A DNA stretch of 32,343 bases from Methanobacteriota archaeon (GTDB lineage: Archaea; Thermoplasmatota; Poseidoniia; Poseidoniales; Poseidoniaceae): contig PAAW01000064.1 in the NCBI GenBank assembly GCA_002699515.1, positions 1-32,343 of the forward strand, written 5' to 3'. Every line of letters begins with the position of its first letter. Positions within the stretch are counted from its first letter, which is position 1. A program made the position numbers and the translations under genes. This document shows, piece after piece, positions 22,340 through 32,227 of the stretch. The notes beneath the pieces are model-generated. The model was not told where the DNA came from. It did not search any database and saw only the letters and a program-made list of their open reading frames with translations.

Positions 22340-25300
22340 CTATTTATTATAATTCATAGTTCCAATAAACATTACAGGGTCTCCACTAGATAATTTCCCT
22401 TTAAATTCACCCCTTCTTTCCCCTACTTTCATTTGCAATCTAAATTCAGTAGGATCCTGATTTTTACGTTTGTTATGTTTCTTGAAATGATGCACGAACA
22501 CTTTGTATTCTCCAGATTTTGCCTTTCCATTTTCCCAAAACACATTTTCAACTGGTGCTTTTGACTCTGGTTTAAAATTCATATCAACATCTAAATTTCC
22601 ACCACACCCTGTAGTTCTGCTACCACTATGAAGAATTTCACCACTTGGTGCAGTTACAATAATATCAAGATCATTATAATTATCCCATAATAGAGAGATT
22701 CTAAAGTCACCATCTTTTGCACTTGCTTTTCTTAATCTTTTATCGAAATCAGCATCTCTTCTTTCTTCTTCTGGAATCATTTCTAGTGCTCCAGCACTTT
22801 CAGAATCTGTTAAAGCCTTCATCATTCTTTCATTTGCAACCAATGTTCTTCTAATTCGTTCCTCTTCCATTTCTAAATCTGATATTTTATCAGCTAACAA
22901 TGTGTTCAAGAAAACAACCTTATCTTCATTAACTCCACTAATTTCTAATTTCTTTAATTCAGATAACTCCCCATCATTAATTTTAGCGATTAACTCTTCT
23001 GCCTTTTGATTCTCAACAATAATCTTCTCTTCAGCTTCTTTTTGCTCTAATACTTTCTTCATTTCTTCTTTCAATGTAAATAATTCATTATATCTTACAC
23101 GAGATAAACCTTCAAGAGAAATCTCTTCCAATTCATTTGAATTTGAAGCCCCCTCCATTTTTTCTTTAACAGAAAGATACAAACCTTCTTTTTCTTGGAT
23201 ATCTTTAGCACGAGAACTAATATCACTAATTACAACATTTGAAATAAATTTCATAGGGTCTCCAAATGAAGTTTGGCTGCTAATAAATTCAACTTCATTT
23301 GATCCATTTGCAATTCTAATAGTAAATTTCGTAGGGTCCTTACCTCTTAATCTTCCATGTCTTTTTCTGTGCCATACAAATATAGAATATTCACCTTTCT
23401 CTGCAGTGATTCCTTCCCACACAATGTTTTCTAATGGCGCCTTAGACTCTGGTTTCATATTCATTTCCAAATCTAAAACACCATTACAACTTGAAGTTTT
23501 TCTAGTTCTATGAATTAATTCATCCTTTGGTGTTTTAATGATTAAATCTAAATCATTATTATTATCCCAAATTAAACTAAATTGCACATCTCCTATTTTG
23601 GCCCCATATTCTCCAAATCGACTTAAATAAATATTTTCCAACTCTTCATTAAACTCAATTTTTGGTAGCCCTTCATTTTCTAATGCATTTTCTACATGAG
23701 TTCTAATTGTCTCTTCTTCTTTTAGAATCACAAACATTTCATCTTTTAATCTAGTTAATTCTTCTTGTTGAGATTCATTAACTTCACCAATCTCAATTTC
23801 TTTAATTTCATCTGAAGTTTGTGCATGCTGAATTGCCTTTTTAATTAAATTATATTTTTCTAATTCTTCTTGCTCAATTCTTAATCTTTCCCTTTCTTCT
23901 AAAAATTCATATCTACCAAGTCTTAATTTTTCTAACTCAATTGAATATTTTTCACCAACACTAAAGATTTCAAATCCTTGCAATTCTTCAATATCCTCGA
24001 TAGATTTCAATTGATCCCTAAGTTTTTGATAATTAATTCTATACTGCTCATCTCTTAAAATTGCAACTAATGCAGCTCTTCTAGAAGTTTTCAATTCTTT
24101 TAACATTTCTAAATTACTTTCCCCAATATCTTCAATATCCTCTTCATTAAATTCAAAACTATCTAACTCTAAAACATTATCAAACTCAGAAATAATTTTT
24201 GAATATTTATCCATGAGTATGCCTGTTTTAGCATCTTCCAACTCAACTATTTTTTCATTTCTCATTTTTATTAATTCAAACTCATTTTCTTCACTAACAC
24301 CAGTAATTATCATATCACTTAATTCAGCAATACTATCAGAGTTTGAAATAATACCTTCATAGATTTTATTAGCAACAATCATTCTTCGCATGTTTTTAAT
24401 TTGTATTAATTCCCTTTCCTGTCTAGAATTAACTCCACCAATTTCTAATTCATCAAATTCTTCTACCTTTTCAAAACCTTCAATCTCTTCAATTAACTCT
24501 TCATAACGTTTTAATTGTTTAGCTAAAGTTTCCCTTCCAGTTAATAGTTTGTGTCGCTGTTCATAATTTTCATTTAAATTATCTAATTGTTTTTCATTTA
24601 CCCCTTCAATAACAATTTCTTCTAATTCAGCAACCGTTTCCGAATTAAATATTAACTCTTTTAACTCTTCAAATTTTTCTAATTGTTCTAAATCTAACTC
24701 TTCTTTAATAATTCTAACTCGAGACTTCTCAACCAAATTATTCAATTCTTCCAACTCCCTTTCATTTGGAGCTTTAATTTCAATAGATTCTAACTCTTCA
24801 ATTGTTTTTGCATTCTCAATATTATATCTTAGAGCTTCTTCTTCTTTCATTTTCTTTAATTTATCTTTTAAGATAGACTCTTCTAAATCTAATTTTTCTT
24901 TTTCCTGGAGCATTCTCTTTTCAGTAACTTCATCCTGTTTCCTTCTCAAACGCTCCTTCATTTTTTCAGCATCTTGGTGATCAACTTCCCTTTTTAATAA
25001 TCTCAAAACATGAGATAATTCAGTCATTCTTAAATCTAAATCAGCCAAATCCATATTTTCAATATTATCATCAAAAGACTCGTCTGGAGGAATTCCTAAT
25101 TTATCTTGTAATTGTAATACTTCATCAGCCATATTCATACATTTTGTTCGCTTATTTTCCAAATCAATACGTGCAGAAGCTCTTGCCTTCCGTATCTCTT
25201 GAACATCGCCAATTTCCTGCTCTAATTCAGAAACAGACTTCTTTCTCCCAAGCATTTCCCCTCTTAATGATTTAATATTTTCACTTTCATCAAGTTTTGA

Positions 25301-25483
25301 TTTATTACGCCTTCCAAATAGACTAAACCCACTCTCTCTTTCACCAAATAATTTCGGCATTTCAAAATCAACTATTGAAGATAAACTACCATCATCTTCC
25401 AAATCATTATCTGTAAAGAAAACAAACCAAATTAAAATTACTAGGAAAAGAGTAACACCAATAATTATTATTGTCGTCATCAT
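22340..25483 (-). CDS. Giant membrane-anchored coiled-coil protein with two DUF2135/YfaP-like domains
   Basis: A 1047-residue protein. An N-terminal helix (5-23) anchors it. Residues 70-600 and 755-910 are Glu-rich helices. They contain nine degenerate repeats of about 50-60 residues, each built on a core like (V/I)xELEExxIxGVNExQxxEL, starting near 226, 282, 339, 383, 436, 496, 555, 782 and 837. Two beta domains follow the helices: 627-751 (FSLIWDNNNDLDLIIKTP, NGVLDLEMN, APLENIVWE) and 921-1045 (ISLLWDNYNDLDIIVTAP, GGNLDVDMN, APVENVFWE). These carry the W-x-N-x-DLDL, LDxDxN and EN motifs of DUF2135/YfaP-like domains. The orientation of the bulk is unclear. A scaffold or adhesin role is inference. 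Confidence 0.85.
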   Translation of the reverse strand: MMTTIIIIGVTLFLVILIWFVFFTDNDLEDDGSLSSIVDFEMPKLFGERESGFSLFGRRNKSKLDESENIKSLRGEMLGRKKSVSELEQEIGDVQEIRKARASARIDLENKRTKCMNMADEVLQLQDKLGIPPDESFDDNIENMDLADLDLRMTELSHVLRLLKREVDHQDAEKMKERLRRKQDEVTEKRMLQEKEKLDLEESILKDKLKKMKEEEALRYNIENAKTIEELESIEIKAPNERELEELNNLVEKSRVRIIKEELDLEQLEKFEELKELIFNSETVAELEEIVIEGVNEKQLDNLNENYEQRHKLLTGRETLAKQLKRYEELIEEIEGFEKVEEFDELEIGGVNSRQERELIQIKNMRRMIVANKIYEGIISNSDSIAELSDMIITGVSEENEFELIKMRNEKIVELEDAKTGILMDKYSKIISEFDNVLELDSFEFNEEDIEDIGESNLEMLKELKTSRRAALVAILRDEQYRINYQKLRDQLKSIEDIEELQGFEIFSVGEKYSIELEKLRLGRYEFLEERERLRIEQEELEKYNLIKKAIQHAQTSDEIKEIEIGEVNESQQEELTRLKDEMFVILKEEETIRTHVENALENEGLPKIEFNEELENIYLSRFGEYGAKIGDVQFSLIWDNNNDLDLIIKTPKDELIHRTRKTSSCNGVLDLEMNMKPESKAPLENIVWEGITAEKGEYSIFVWHRKRHGRLRGKDPTKFTIRIANGSNEVEFISSQTSFGDPMKFISNVVISDISSRAKDIQEKEGLYLSVKEKMEGASNSNELEEISLEGLSRVRYNELFTLKEEMKKVLEQKEAEEKIIVENQKAEELIAKINDGELSELKKLEISGVNEDKVVFLNTLLADKISDLEMEEERIRRTLVANERMMKALTDSESAGALEMIPEEERRDADFDKRLRKASAKDGDFRISLLWDNYNDLDIIVTAPSGEILHSGSRTTGCGGNLDVDMNFKPESKAPVENVFWENGKAKSGEYKVFVHHFKKHNKRKNQDPTEFRLQMKVGERRGEFKGKLSSGDPVMFIGTMNYNK

Positions 25484-25619
25484 TGATTAATACCACCTTA
25501 GGCAATGCCTCGTTACCCTTCCCAAATCCTCCTCAAATTTGACCTTTATTATATCATCTTTAATTATTATTAATAAAATATTCTATAATTAAATTATTAA
25601 TATATTTAATTGATATTTA

Positions 25620-26117
25620 TTAATTATTCAAAAACTCATCTAATTCATCAAGAATTTTATATTTTTCATCTCGTTTCTTTTTCAATTCTAAATCTTTAAT
25701 TTCTTCACCTAGGCGATCATTTAAATCTATTTTTTTAATTTTTTTATTTGGGTTAGTCCTTCCTAATTTCTTAGGTGTCACTTTAGGGACTTTTTCAACA
25801 AATTCTTTAATTTCTTCCATATTTTGGTTAATTTCATAGTTCTTATTCTTTTTTTGCTCTTCAATAATTTCCTCAAAATTCTTTATTATCTTCTTCTTTT
25901 TTACATTATTATTTTTATTTCTTGTGTGTGAAATTAATTCTCTAGCCAATCCTTTTATAGGATTTAAATCATTCAAATTATCTATTTTCTTCATCAATAG
26001 TCTATGGGAATTTATACATAATTTACATCTATTGGTTTTTGGTTCATCTGGAGCATCACAAACATAGCAACATTCTTCTAAACCCATCTCCAACATTGCT
26101 CTTCGAGGTAATGACAC
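25620..26117 (-). CDS. Lysine-rich protein with N-terminal zinc finger
   Basis: A 165-residue soluble protein. Residues 16-38 hold a four-cysteine zinc finger (CCYVCDAP and RCKLC), followed by a long, basic, low-complexity helical region full of Lys, Asn and Glu (KNNNVKKKKIIKNFEEIIEE). It starts at GTG 26117, with an ATG at 26096 possible. No ribosome site is seen. It is divergent from the M50 protease. Nucleic-acid binding is a guess. Confidence 0.65.
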   Translation of the reverse strand: MSLPRRAMLEMGLEECCYVCDAPDEPKTNRCKLCINSHRLLMKKIDNLNDLNPIKGLARELISHTRNKNNNVKKKKIIKNFEEIIEEQKKNKNYEINQNMEEIKEFVEKVPKVTPKKLGRTNPNKKIKKIDLNDRLGEEIKDLELKKKRDEKYKILDELDEFLNN

Positions 26118-26212
26118 AATATTTGCAAACAGTCTTACTTCATCAATTAACCCCTTAAAATAACAAGAGTTGATATCTCACGAACATTTCCCATATTACA
26201 AGGGAGAATAAA

Positions 26213-27100
26213 ATGCGTGATCCACGAGCCTCCATCTTAGACAACGATCCATTTACAAAAAAGAACGATGGAGTAAGGCCTTTTAATCCAAAAAAAAACC
26301 CCAAAAAAGTTTCAGAAGCACCAATCTACCAAAGATTTTGGGAAATCTCTATGAATCAACCTACAGTTAATCACAAAGGGAATTTATGGCATTTTAGTAA
26401 GACAGAAAAACAACATTTATTATTGGCAACAGGTGCATTTTCCATCGCTATTGCATTTTTTAGTGTGGGGGGAATTTTTAGTTTAATGTCCACAGGTTTA
26501 ATTGTAGGATTGGTAGAGATGTTAGTTCATACTCCAATTTACATTTTAGCCATTGCTCCAGCATTTGTTTTACATGAAATAGGTCATAAGATAGTTGCAA
26601 AATATTATGGTTGTTGGGCAGAATTTAGGGCAGATCCCCAAGGTTTACAAACAGGAATTTTAATTTCGGCAGTAATAGGTATTATTTTCATGTCTCCTGG
26701 AGCTGTAATGGTTTCAGGAATGGTTTCTAAAAAACAAAATGGACACATTGCAATTGCAGGGCCCTTAGTTAATTTATTTTTATTTTTAATAGCAATCCCA
26801 TTAGGAATTTTATTGTTTGTTTTAATGGGCATAACTGAGACTATATATCCATTAACATCCAACGGCTTATCATTAAAGGGAATAGGATATATGACAGTAA
26901 GTACTTGGCTTTGGATTAATGCGATTTTAGGATTATTCAATATGCTTCCATTTGGACCTTTAGATGGTTTGAAAGTAAAAGGATGGTCAGAAAATTATTT
27001 TTGGTTAACAATTGTACTTTTTGGAATATTAGTATATTCACAATTTGCGGGATATACTATGGGGATAATCTTATCACTTTCAAATATGATAATTTCTTAA
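26213..27100 (+). CDS. Site-2-protease-like M50 membrane metallopeptidase
   Basis: A 295-residue intramembrane zinc protease. The active-site HEIGH is residues 121-125 within a helix, and the third ligand Asp is D251 in NMLPFGPLDGLKV. About 60 soluble residues precede the first helix. Six or so helices follow. The family cuts membrane-spanning proteins in signalling or turnover. The substrate is unknown. The start ATG follows AGGGAGAAT. Confidence 0.88.
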   Translation: MRDPRASILDNDPFTKKNDGVRPFNPKKNPKKVSEAPIYQRFWEISMNQPTVNHKGNLWHFSKTEKQHLLLATGAFSIAIAFFSVGGIFSLMSTGLIVGLVEMLVHTPIYILAIAPAFVLHEIGHKIVAKYYGCWAEFRADPQGLQTGILISAVIGIIFMSPGAVMVSGMVSKKQNGHIAIAGPLVNLFLFLIAIPLGILLFVLMGITETIYPLTSNGLSLKGIGYMTVSTWLWINAILGLFNMLPFGPLDGLKVKGWSENYFWLTIVLFGILVYSQFAGYTMGIILSLSNMIIS

Positions 27101-27242
27101 ATGGATAAGTTAGCAATCATATGGTCGGTACGCAGTTAAACAGGAATGGTTTTTGTTAAATGTTCTAAATTTCGCAAAATTTGCCACACGTCCTCTTTAT
27201 AAGTAAACTACATTCCTATGATTAGATAACTGAATTTTTCTA

Positions 27243-28895
27243 TCATAAGTAAGAATTTAGAATTGGTTGATGATCTAGGTGTAAGAAAATCATAGTTCCA
27301 TACCAAGTCATCAAATCAACAGAGTTGATGAGATTCTGCATTCCAGAAGCGTGATCATTTTCCATCCAATATATCATTTCATCAATTGTATCACACGTCT
27401 GGTGATAACAATCATATCCATCTACCAAACCACCAAATCCAACCGTAACAGTATCAATTGCTTGGAAGGAAGCATGATCACTTCGTGCAGTCGTGGCCTC
27501 ATTTATGATAATTCCTGGCTCACCTGCTTCAGCCCATGCAGCACCCAACTCACCATTGAGGACAGCTAATTGCTCCTCAACTCCTAATGCATCTCCAGCT
27601 AACCATTCTGCAAGATAAACCATTTTTGGTTGGTTGATAACATCTTCTTCAGTGTCAGGACCAATATATACCCTGAATGGCCAATTTTCTTGACTTGCAG
27701 GATAGGACCCTGTTCCATCGGGGCCAACTCGATCAGAAGGAGTTCCATTTCCAGGCCAATTTACACCACCCATGTCAATATTGATGTAGTTTGAAATTGT
27801 AATTTCGTCAGGGATATCATCTACCCATGCGATACTACCTCTTTTTCCACCTTCTTCACTACTCCACAAACAGAAAACAATTCCTCTTCTTGTAGGGATA
27901 TCAAACATCGCCTCAGCCATATTTAGTACTACAGAAGTTCCAACTGTGTTATCATATGCTCCAACACGAGTTCCATAACCTCTAGGAGCGCCCATATCTA
28001 CAGGAGTGGGTGCAATTATTGGCGCAATATCGAAGTGAGCACCAATAACCATCCATTCATCTGGATATTCATAACCCTCTTTGTATGCACAGATATTGTA
28101 TGCTTCAGGATTCCCTTCAATATATTGGAAACGATGTCTTTCTACGTTATCATATCCATATTCGGTAAATTCAGCAACTAGGAAATCAGCCCCACACTCA
28201 TATCCTGGACTACCCATTCCCGCCCATCGGTTCAAGTAACCCTTTGCACCATCACAGGTGTCGAAAGGATCTGTGGTTTCATCTGAAAGTACAGATAGCA
28301 TGTTAAATGTTTCAAACCCACTAACTATCCCAGTGCTGTGCATACCCCCATTTTCAACAGACACACTCGCAGCTATAGGCCTAATTATCGAAGCCATTTT
28401 TACAGAAACTGACCCTCCAGTTTCAGTACTATTTGATAATTGTAACAAATTATTTTCAAATTCACTACTAATAATTTCAACTCCACGAGAAGCTTTCATA
28501 CCACTTTCAATCCAAGTTGCCCATGATATATTTCCTTCTCTGATTGGAAAATATTCTCTTCCAGGTTCCCCAATTAATACAACAAAAGAGTCAATTCTTG
28601 GAGGTATGAGGATTACAATTTCTGACTCTTCATTTTCTCCCAAATCTAAAACAGTACCATTTTGCACATATCCAGTGGTGGGTTGTAATACTAAATATGG
28701 AATTAACACCCTCATTGCTTCATCAGCTTTGAAGTAAACACTTTGAAAAATACCTGCAGTTAATGGATCAGGTGCAATATTAAGAGCATCAGCATCTAAA
28801 ATTTCACTTCCATCATCATTAGCAAAACAACCAACCATTGATGCATTTAAAAATAATAAAATTAGTAACAACGCATGGTATTCAACTCTTCCCAT
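27243..28895 (-). CDS. Secreted M28-family zinc aminopeptidase (lipoprotein)
   Basis: A 550-residue lipoprotein: signal peptide with lipobox SMVGC (Cys23), an N-terminal beta-rich region (about 30-200), then an M28 peptidase domain. The zinc ligands and catalytic acid are visible: H287 in GAHFD, bridging D315 in GAYDNTVGT, catalytic E347 and ligand E348 in SSEEGG, D374 in INIDMGG, and a late His in CYHQTCDT near residue 500. A PA-like insert may precede the domain. It would release amino acids from peptides outside the cell, fitting a protein-degrading heterotroph. The gene runs opposite to the M50 gene. Confidence 0.9.
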   Translation of the reverse strand: MGRVEYHALLLILLFLNASMVGCFANDDGSEILDADALNIAPDPLTAGIFQSVYFKADEAMRVLIPYLVLQPTTGYVQNGTVLDLGENEESEIVILIPPRIDSFVVLIGEPGREYFPIREGNISWATWIESGMKASRGVEIISSEFENNLLQLSNSTETGGSVSVKMASIIRPIAASVSVENGGMHSTGIVSGFETFNMLSVLSDETTDPFDTCDGAKGYLNRWAGMGSPGYECGADFLVAEFTEYGYDNVERHRFQYIEGNPEAYNICAYKEGYEYPDEWMVIGAHFDIAPIIAPTPVDMGAPRGYGTRVGAYDNTVGTSVVLNMAEAMFDIPTRRGIVFCLWSSEEGGKRGSIAWVDDIPDEITISNYINIDMGGVNWPGNGTPSDRVGPDGTGSYPASQENWPFRVYIGPDTEEDVINQPKMVYLAEWLAGDALGVEEQLAVLNGELGAAWAEAGEPGIIINEATTARSDHASFQAIDTVTVGFGGLVDGYDCYHQTCDTIDEMIYWMENDHASGMQNLINSVDLMTWYGTMIFLHLDHQPILNSYL

Positions 28896-28941
28896 AATAG
28901 ACCCGAATACTTATTAGATGTTGAAGTTGACGAAAATAAAA

Positions 28942-29109
28942 TCACTCTTCTTCTAGTAAAAATGCATTGTAATCTTCTTCATTTTCAAACTCAATTACCA
29001 TAGGAGAAATCTCTCCACATTCTTGGCATTGGTATTGTGGACCTGTCATAAAACCCATATATGGATAAACTCTGATACTATGGCAAAATGAACAAATTCT
29101 AAATGACAA
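28942..29109 (-). CDS. Small acidic zinc-ribbon protein, TTG start
   Basis: A 55-residue protein beginning MSFRICSFCHSIRVYPYMGF and ending in an acidic tail. CSFC and CQEC form a zinc ribbon. TTG 29109 is chosen because GGAAGG lies six bases upstream; an ATG nearby in another frame is stopped after nine codons. It lies between the LVIVD propeller and the M28 gene on the same strand, 28 bases downstream of the propeller stop. The compact ribbon and ribosome site make it credible. Possible role in RNA or protein binding is unknown. Confidence 0.7.
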   Translation of the reverse strand: MSFRICSFCHSIRVYPYMGFMTGPQYQCQECGEISPMVIEFENEEDYNAFLLEEE

Positions 29110-29137
29110 GAATATCCTTCCGAATCATATCACAGAA

Positions 29138-31165
29138 TTATTCTTCATCAGTGGCAACCCAAAGAGCAGGATAATCAAATCTAGCATCCTTATCTTCGTC
29201 AAATTGAACAATATATATTCCTGAAACCATTTCTGAAATAACTACATATCCTCTAGGATCAAATTGCAATCCCCAATCAAAAGGAATCATACAAGAAGCC
29301 CAACAATCAGCCATATCATATTCCAAAGCATCAATACCTGATTGATTCATCCATTCAGGTCCTGCTGGAAGGTAATAACCGATTATTTTTGTTTCTGCTA
29401 ATTCTTTAATTGCGGGAAAACCTATTTCTGGTTGTGCGGTTCCATTCTCCCATACTAATTCTTCCCAAATATTTCCGTGGTCTGTTACCCAAGTACCTGC
29501 ATGGTAATGTGTCCAATAAACATGGCCACGTAAACCTGTATCTCCATTATGCGGGCTGAAAATATATCCTCCTGGGATGTAGTGATTGTCATGAACAGAC
29601 CCGTCAGGTAGGATACTTTGTCCAGGGAGCTTCCACTTACTAACTAAGAATGGCTTGGCAGGGTCTGTTGTATCGATAGTCCAAACAAATCCTGTATGAT
29701 TTGCATTACTTCCGTATTCAGGAGCAATAATTGTAAAATGTCTCCAATTTATTCCAAACTCAGCATCGTCAGGGCCAGTTCCACATTCATCTGGCCATTC
29801 AGAAATAGGATCTTCCTCATAAATACCATTACAAATTAAATGATCATATGGTACAGCATAGTGAATATTATCATTTCCTAGTTCAGCGTTTAACCATTCA
29901 TCAGAATCCATTCCAGCATGCCCTCCTCCATCAGGGCCATACCACCCAGAACTATCAGTAGGGCAACCTAACCAACGACCCACTTCATTATTCTGGGGCC
30001 AACTTATACCTTCAGGATCTGGAATAACAGGAGGATTAGTAACATCAACAATTCTTAGTCCTGCTCCCCAATAAGAAATATACAATAATTTTTGACCCGT
30101 AATTGGATGTTGATGAAATACATTATCATGATTAAAAATAGAACCCCCACAAGTAGTATCAGGTTCTGGAGAGTACCCTCCCCATCTAATTATTTGCCTA
30201 CTTGTATTTTCTTGCTCATCATTTTGTAATGGGTTTAACCAAGATTCAAGACCTAGAGGAACATAGAATACTTGTGTTCCTTTATAGTAAACCCCACTAT
30301 CCCCCTCCATCATTTCAGGATATGGGTCCGCTCCAAATAAGAATAAACTACATTCTTCTTCAGGACTTACAGCCCCCTCCCAATCACAATATATGTGTAA
30401 ATCTTGGTTATGGAAACCTGCAGGAGGATTATTCCATTCTGCAACTTTAATTGGAGAACTTTTATCTCCCACATAAATTACATCTAATCTATTAGCTCCG
30501 GAATTTGCATCATCATCATTAGGAATTGGATCAAGCTCAGTATTAGTCAACTCATGATTAACTAATACCCAATTATTATCAGGAGTTACCTTGATATCAA
30601 TCATTCTAGCAGTTTCTGCATAATATGTTGAAAGTAACCTAATATTATTTGGTTTCGAAATATCTAAAATTTCAAATTGATTATAACTTGAAACATATGC
30701 ATAACAACCTCCAATAACTCCCGAAGGACTACTTGAATCAGCAGTAATTACACAATCCTCTGCAAAATTTCCTTCGATAGAAACTTCAGAATTATCTCCT
30801 GGTGTTGGCCCTATGTTTTTGTAAGCATCATCACAAGGTCTTCCAGCGACATTATCTAATTCTGCAGGAGGCTTTACATTTCCATCACAATTTAGGTTGT
30901 GATAATCAATCAAATTAGCATTAGGAGTTTTTAATCTATGTTGTGATAAATTATTGTGAGAGTGATTTGCATCTTCTATTTCAGTCACTGGGTCAATCCA
31001 AACCCATCCATTATTTTCAACGTTAGAATCCTCATCTGATATATTAAAATAAACTACAACTGAACCTATTGATAGTAGAATTAATCCCCCCAATGCTAAT
31101 GCTGTAGTTACTTGGCTTGTTACGATTCCCGCTGCAACTTCTGCAGTTACTGCTTCTGAAGACAT
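29138..31165 (-). CDS. LVIVD-repeat beta-propeller protein, membrane-anchored
   Basis: A 675-residue protein with an N-terminal helix (about 22-40, ALALGGLILLSIGSVVVYF) and a large outer domain. LVIVD-like repeats appear as GCYAYVSSYNQFEILDISKP, LLYISYWGAGLRIVDVTNPP and FVWTIDTTDPAKPFLVSKW, the pattern of multi-bladed propellers of this family. Many Asp, His and Trp clusters (HNDNVFHQHP, GHVYWTHYHAGTW) could bind metals, though no site is assigned. Start ATG has ribosome site GGAGGGC. It diverges from the DUF1295 gene. Confidence 0.75.
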   Translation of the reverse strand: MSSEAVTAEVAAGIVTSQVTTALALGGLILLSIGSVVVYFNISDEDSNVENNGWVWIDPVTEIEDANHSHNNLSQHRLKTPNANLIDYHNLNCDGNVKPPAELDNVAGRPCDDAYKNIGPTPGDNSEVSIEGNFAEDCVITADSSSPSGVIGGCYAYVSSYNQFEILDISKPNNIRLLSTYYAETARMIDIKVTPDNNWVLVNHELTNTELDPIPNDDDANSGANRLDVIYVGDKSSPIKVAEWNNPPAGFHNQDLHIYCDWEGAVSPEEECSLFLFGADPYPEMMEGDSGVYYKGTQVFYVPLGLESWLNPLQNDEQENTSRQIIRWGGYSPEPDTTCGGSIFNHDNVFHQHPITGQKLLYISYWGAGLRIVDVTNPPVIPDPEGISWPQNNEVGRWLGCPTDSSGWYGPDGGGHAGMDSDEWLNAELGNDNIHYAVPYDHLICNGIYEEDPISEWPDECGTGPDDAEFGINWRHFTIIAPEYGSNANHTGFVWTIDTTDPAKPFLVSKWKLPGQSILPDGSVHDNHYIPGGYIFSPHNGDTGLRGHVYWTHYHAGTWVTDHGNIWEELVWENGTAQPEIGFPAIKELAETKIIGYYLPAGPEWMNQSGIDALEYDMADCWASCMIPFDWGLQFDPRGYVVISEMVSGIYIVQFDEDKDARFDYPALWVATDEE

Positions 31166-31222
31166 AAGCCCTCCGACAAATAACTATATTATCAATAAAT
31201 CGATAGATTAGTTTAGTTGAGA

Positions 31223-32119
31223 ATGATGAATACCTTAAGGACAGATATCCGCTTGACATCAATAGTTGTAATTTCAACACTTCTAATCATTAGTGTAATA
31301 GTCAGTGCAGTTGAAAAAAATTCAGTGCAAATTAATGGCTACTCTACAGTATTATATTGTGCTATTATTTGTATTACGACTCAATGGTTAGCATGGATAC
31401 CAGCATCAATCAAACAAACAGAACGATTCTATGATTTAACAGGCGGTCTCACTTACTTAACTGTAGTTATATTTAGTCTATGGGCTGGTTCACAATCGGA
31501 ATTTCCTAGTGTAAGAGAATTAATAATTAGTTTACTCGTTGTGATATGGTCTTTACGACTATCCTTTTTTCTTTATCTTCGTATCCATAGATCAGGGAAA
31601 GATGGACGTTTTGACGAACTTAAAAAATCACCAATCAGATTCCTTGTTCCATGGACTTTACAAGGGTTATGGGTATTCTTGACAATGATAGTAGTTATAG
31701 TTATCAATAGTCAAAATGGACCATCCCCCCCACTTAAAATTTGGGATGGTATAGGATTGGCTGTTTGGATTTTAGGGTTTGTAATAGAAGCATTAGCTGA
31801 CAATCAGAAGACAAAATTCAACACAATACCAGAGAATCAAGGCAAATGGATAGATAGCGGACTATGGTCAATTTCCAGACATCCTAATTATTTTGGAGAA
31901 ATACTCCTATGGTCTGGAATTGCCATATTTGGAATTTCATGCTTATCGGGGCTTGAACTACTAACTTGGATTTCACCAATATTTATTTATTTATTATTAA
32001 CTAAAATTAGTGGCGTTCCGATATTAGACAAACGGGCTTTGGAAAAGTGGGGAGATGACCCTGAATATCAAAAATATAGAGAGAAAACATCTTTATTAAT
32101 TCCAATTAGGAAAAATTAA
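31223..32119 (+). CDS. DUF1295 membrane reductase-like protein
   Basis: A 298-residue protein with about seven helices and the C-terminal signature GLWSISRHPNYFGEILLWSG (near residues 216-235) of DUF1295, related to steroid 5-alpha-reductase and isoprenylcysteine methyltransferases. This signature binds NADPH or SAM at the membrane. The C-terminal KYREKTSLLIPI is also typical. It may reduce an isoprenoid or steroid-like lipid, but the substrate is not readable. ATG 31223 or 31226 is preferred over TTG 31217. Confidence 0.85.
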   Translation: MMNTLRTDIRLTSIVVISTLLIISVIVSAVEKNSVQINGYSTVLYCAIICITTQWLAWIPASIKQTERFYDLTGGLTYLTVVIFSLWAGSQSEFPSVRELIISLLVVIWSLRLSFFLYLRIHRSGKDGRFDELKKSPIRFLVPWTLQGLWVFLTMIVVIVINSQNGPSPPLKIWDGIGLAVWILGFVIEALADNQKTKFNTIPENQGKWIDSGLWSISRHPNYFGEILLWSGIAIFGISCLSGLELLTWISPIFIYLLLTKISGVPILDKRALEKWGDDPEYQKYREKTSLLIPIRKN

Positions 32120-32227
32120 TTTTTTAGATATGGTCTATCTTAGATAAACATTTTAACACCAGAATCATCAATATTAATTAATAAAATCTATCAAAGTAAA
32201 CATAAGATTACACCATTTCCGAGAGTT

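Noticed and set aside
27101-27242. Possible tRNA or small RNA in the gap after the M50 gene
   Set aside because: No cloverleaf, no conserved TTCGANTC arm and no convincing hairpin; only T-rich sequence where the two genes converge.
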